From the NCBI GenBank assembly GCA_029778515.1, contig JAKOQD010000142.1, positions 1 through 7,255 of the forward strand: a stretch of DNA of 7,255 bases, given 5' to 3'. Source of the DNA: Actinomycetes bacterium. GTDB lineage: Bacteria > Actinomycetota > Actinomycetes > Propionibacteriales > Propionibacteriaceae. Below the pieces are notes generated by a model, which made no database searches, was not told where the DNA came from, and saw nothing but the letters and a program-made list of their open reading frames with translations. How positions within the stretch are numbered: position 1 is the first letter of the stretch; the number at the start of each line of letters is the position of its first letter. Both the position numbers and the translations under genes were made by a program. Below are positions 6,306 to 7,255 of the stretch, piece by piece.

Positions 6306-7255
6306 CGGTTCTCCTTCGGTTGCGGCGGGATGTCGGGGACGCCAATCGGGCGCGTACCCAGCACATCTTCATGCCACGCGGCATACCCGGCAACGGCCGT
6401 CGGCAGAGTGGCGAAGATGTGCTCCTCACCGACAGCCTCCACGAACCCGGCGGCAGCGAGTTGGTCGCGCACCTCCATCTTCACCCGGGCCATCGCGAAC
6501 ACGATGCCGTCCGCGTGCAGGGTCCGGCGAAGTTCCTCCAGGGTGTCGACAGCGGTTAGGTCGACTTCGACATTCGCTTCGGCATTGAGGACGAACCAGA
6601 ATGGCGGCGGATCCGCGGCGCGAACGGCCTCCATTGCCCGGGTGAGGAAATCGTCGGCATTGGCGAAGAACAACGGCGAGTCGTAGCGGTAGACCACCAG
6701 GCCGGGCACTTGGCTGGCCTGTGGGTAATCCTCCACATCGTGCATGCCGGCGACGCCCGGGACGTAGCCCAGCACGCCGTCGTGCGGGTGCGCGATCCGG
6801 CGGATCAGGTCGAGCAACGACAGCCCGATTGCGATCCCGATGCCGTTCAGCAGTCCGGTCGCAAGGACCGCGACGAAAGTGATCAGTGACAGCGCCAGTT
6901 CGCTGCCGCGGAACCTCGCGATCCGACCCAGCTCGGCCAGGTCGACCAGACGCAGCCCGGCGTAGATCACGACCCCGGCCAGCGCAGCCTGCGGGAAGGC
7001 CGCCAGCACCGGCGAGAACAGGTAGATCGAGCCCACGACCATGGCGGCCGCCACCAGCGAGTGGAGTTGAGTCTGGCTGCCGGCGGAGTCGCCGATCACC
7101 GTCCGGCTGGCCGACGACGACACCGGGAAACCGCCGACCAGTCCGTTGGCGAGGTTCGCCGCACCCACCGCCAAGAGCTCGGTGTTGGCGTCCACGCGCT
7201 GGCCCTTTCGGGACGCGAACGCGCGGCCGGTGAGGATCACGTCGGAGTAGCCCAC
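6302..7255 (-). CDS. SulP family anion transporter with STAS domain, 5'-truncated by window edge
   Basis: C-terminal part (about 317 residues) of an inner-membrane SulP/SLC26-type transporter, whose members carry sulfate, bicarbonate or other anions; the substrate is not evident. The first visible codon is GTG (Val in VGYSDVILTGRAFASRKG), which is internal. Family members run to about 550-570 residues, so roughly 240 N-terminal residues lie off the right edge. Visible residues 22-52 (VDANTELLAVGAANLANGL, then GFPVSSSASRT) include the helix-start motif of the anion-binding half. Hydrophobic segments follow at about 67-83, 86-102 and 119-149. After a linker, the cytoplasmic STAS domain spans about 183-292, with VEVDLTAVDTLEEL (229-242) at the usual regulatory loop. 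It is followed by the VOC gene with a 4-base overlap. Confidence 0.93.
   Translation of the reverse strand: MGYSDVILTGRAFASRKGQRVDANTELLAVGAANLANGLVGGFPVSSSASRTVIGDSAGSQTQLHSLVAAAMVVGSIYLFSPVLAAFPQAALAGVVIYAGLRLVDLAELGRIARFRGSELALSLITFVAVLATGLLNGIGIAIGLSLLDLIRRIAHPHDGVLGYVPGVAGMHDVEDYPQASQVPGLVVYRYDSPLFFANADDFLTRAMEAVRAADPPPFWFVLNAEANVEVDLTAVDTLEELRRTLHADGIVFAMARVKMEVRDQLAAAGFVEAVGEEHIFATLPTAVAGYAAWHEDVLGTRPIGVPDIPPQPKENR

Noticed and set aside
5646..6686. 346-codon plus-strand frame spanning the GNAT end, the VOC gene and the SulP end
   Set aside because: It overlaps three well-supported genes in the wrong frame or strand and shows no domain.

Overview
The window is 7.3 kb of high-GC, gene-dense bacterial chromosome. 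The NadE sequence reads very much like the mycobacterial enzyme. The RNase E has the long acidic and arginine-rich N-terminal extension of actinobacterial RNase E. A DUF2344 gene sits just upstream of rne. Together these point to an actinomycete (Actinomycetota); I cannot fix the genus. I count six protein-coding genes, two of them cut by the window edges. I see no RNA genes, mobile elements or CRISPR arrays.

Layout, left to right. Bases 1-1444 (+) hold the C-terminal two thirds of glutamine-dependent NAD+ synthetase (nadE). It converges on ribonuclease E/G (rne, 1496-4330, -), and a 26-bp perfect palindrome lies between the two stop codons as a probable bidirectional terminator. A 242-bp leader containing inverted repeats separates rne from the gene upstream of it, a TIGR03936/DUF2344 radical-SAM-associated protein (4573-5271, -). 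A 60-bp divergent promoter region follows, then a GNAT acetyltransferase (5332-5820, +). The GNAT gene converges on a two-gene minus-strand operon. That operon has a SulP anion transporter with a C-terminal STAS domain (6302-7255, cut at its 5' end) upstream, and a small VOC/glyoxalase-like protein (5862-6305) downstream, joined by a 4-base ATGA overlap.

Functionally this is mostly housekeeping: the last step of NAD synthesis, RNA decay and rRNA/tRNA processing, and probable tRNA-modification-related DUF2344 biology, followed by small accessory genes and an anion transporter. I found no convincing new biological system. The points that deserve a second look are the near-identical 33-bp tandem repeats in the rne tail, the structured rne leader, the mirror-image TAGGCT elements between the divergent DUF2344 and GNAT genes (suggesting leaderless expression), the DUF2344 gene without its usual radical SAM neighbour, and the unusual tail-to-tail nadE/rne arrangement.
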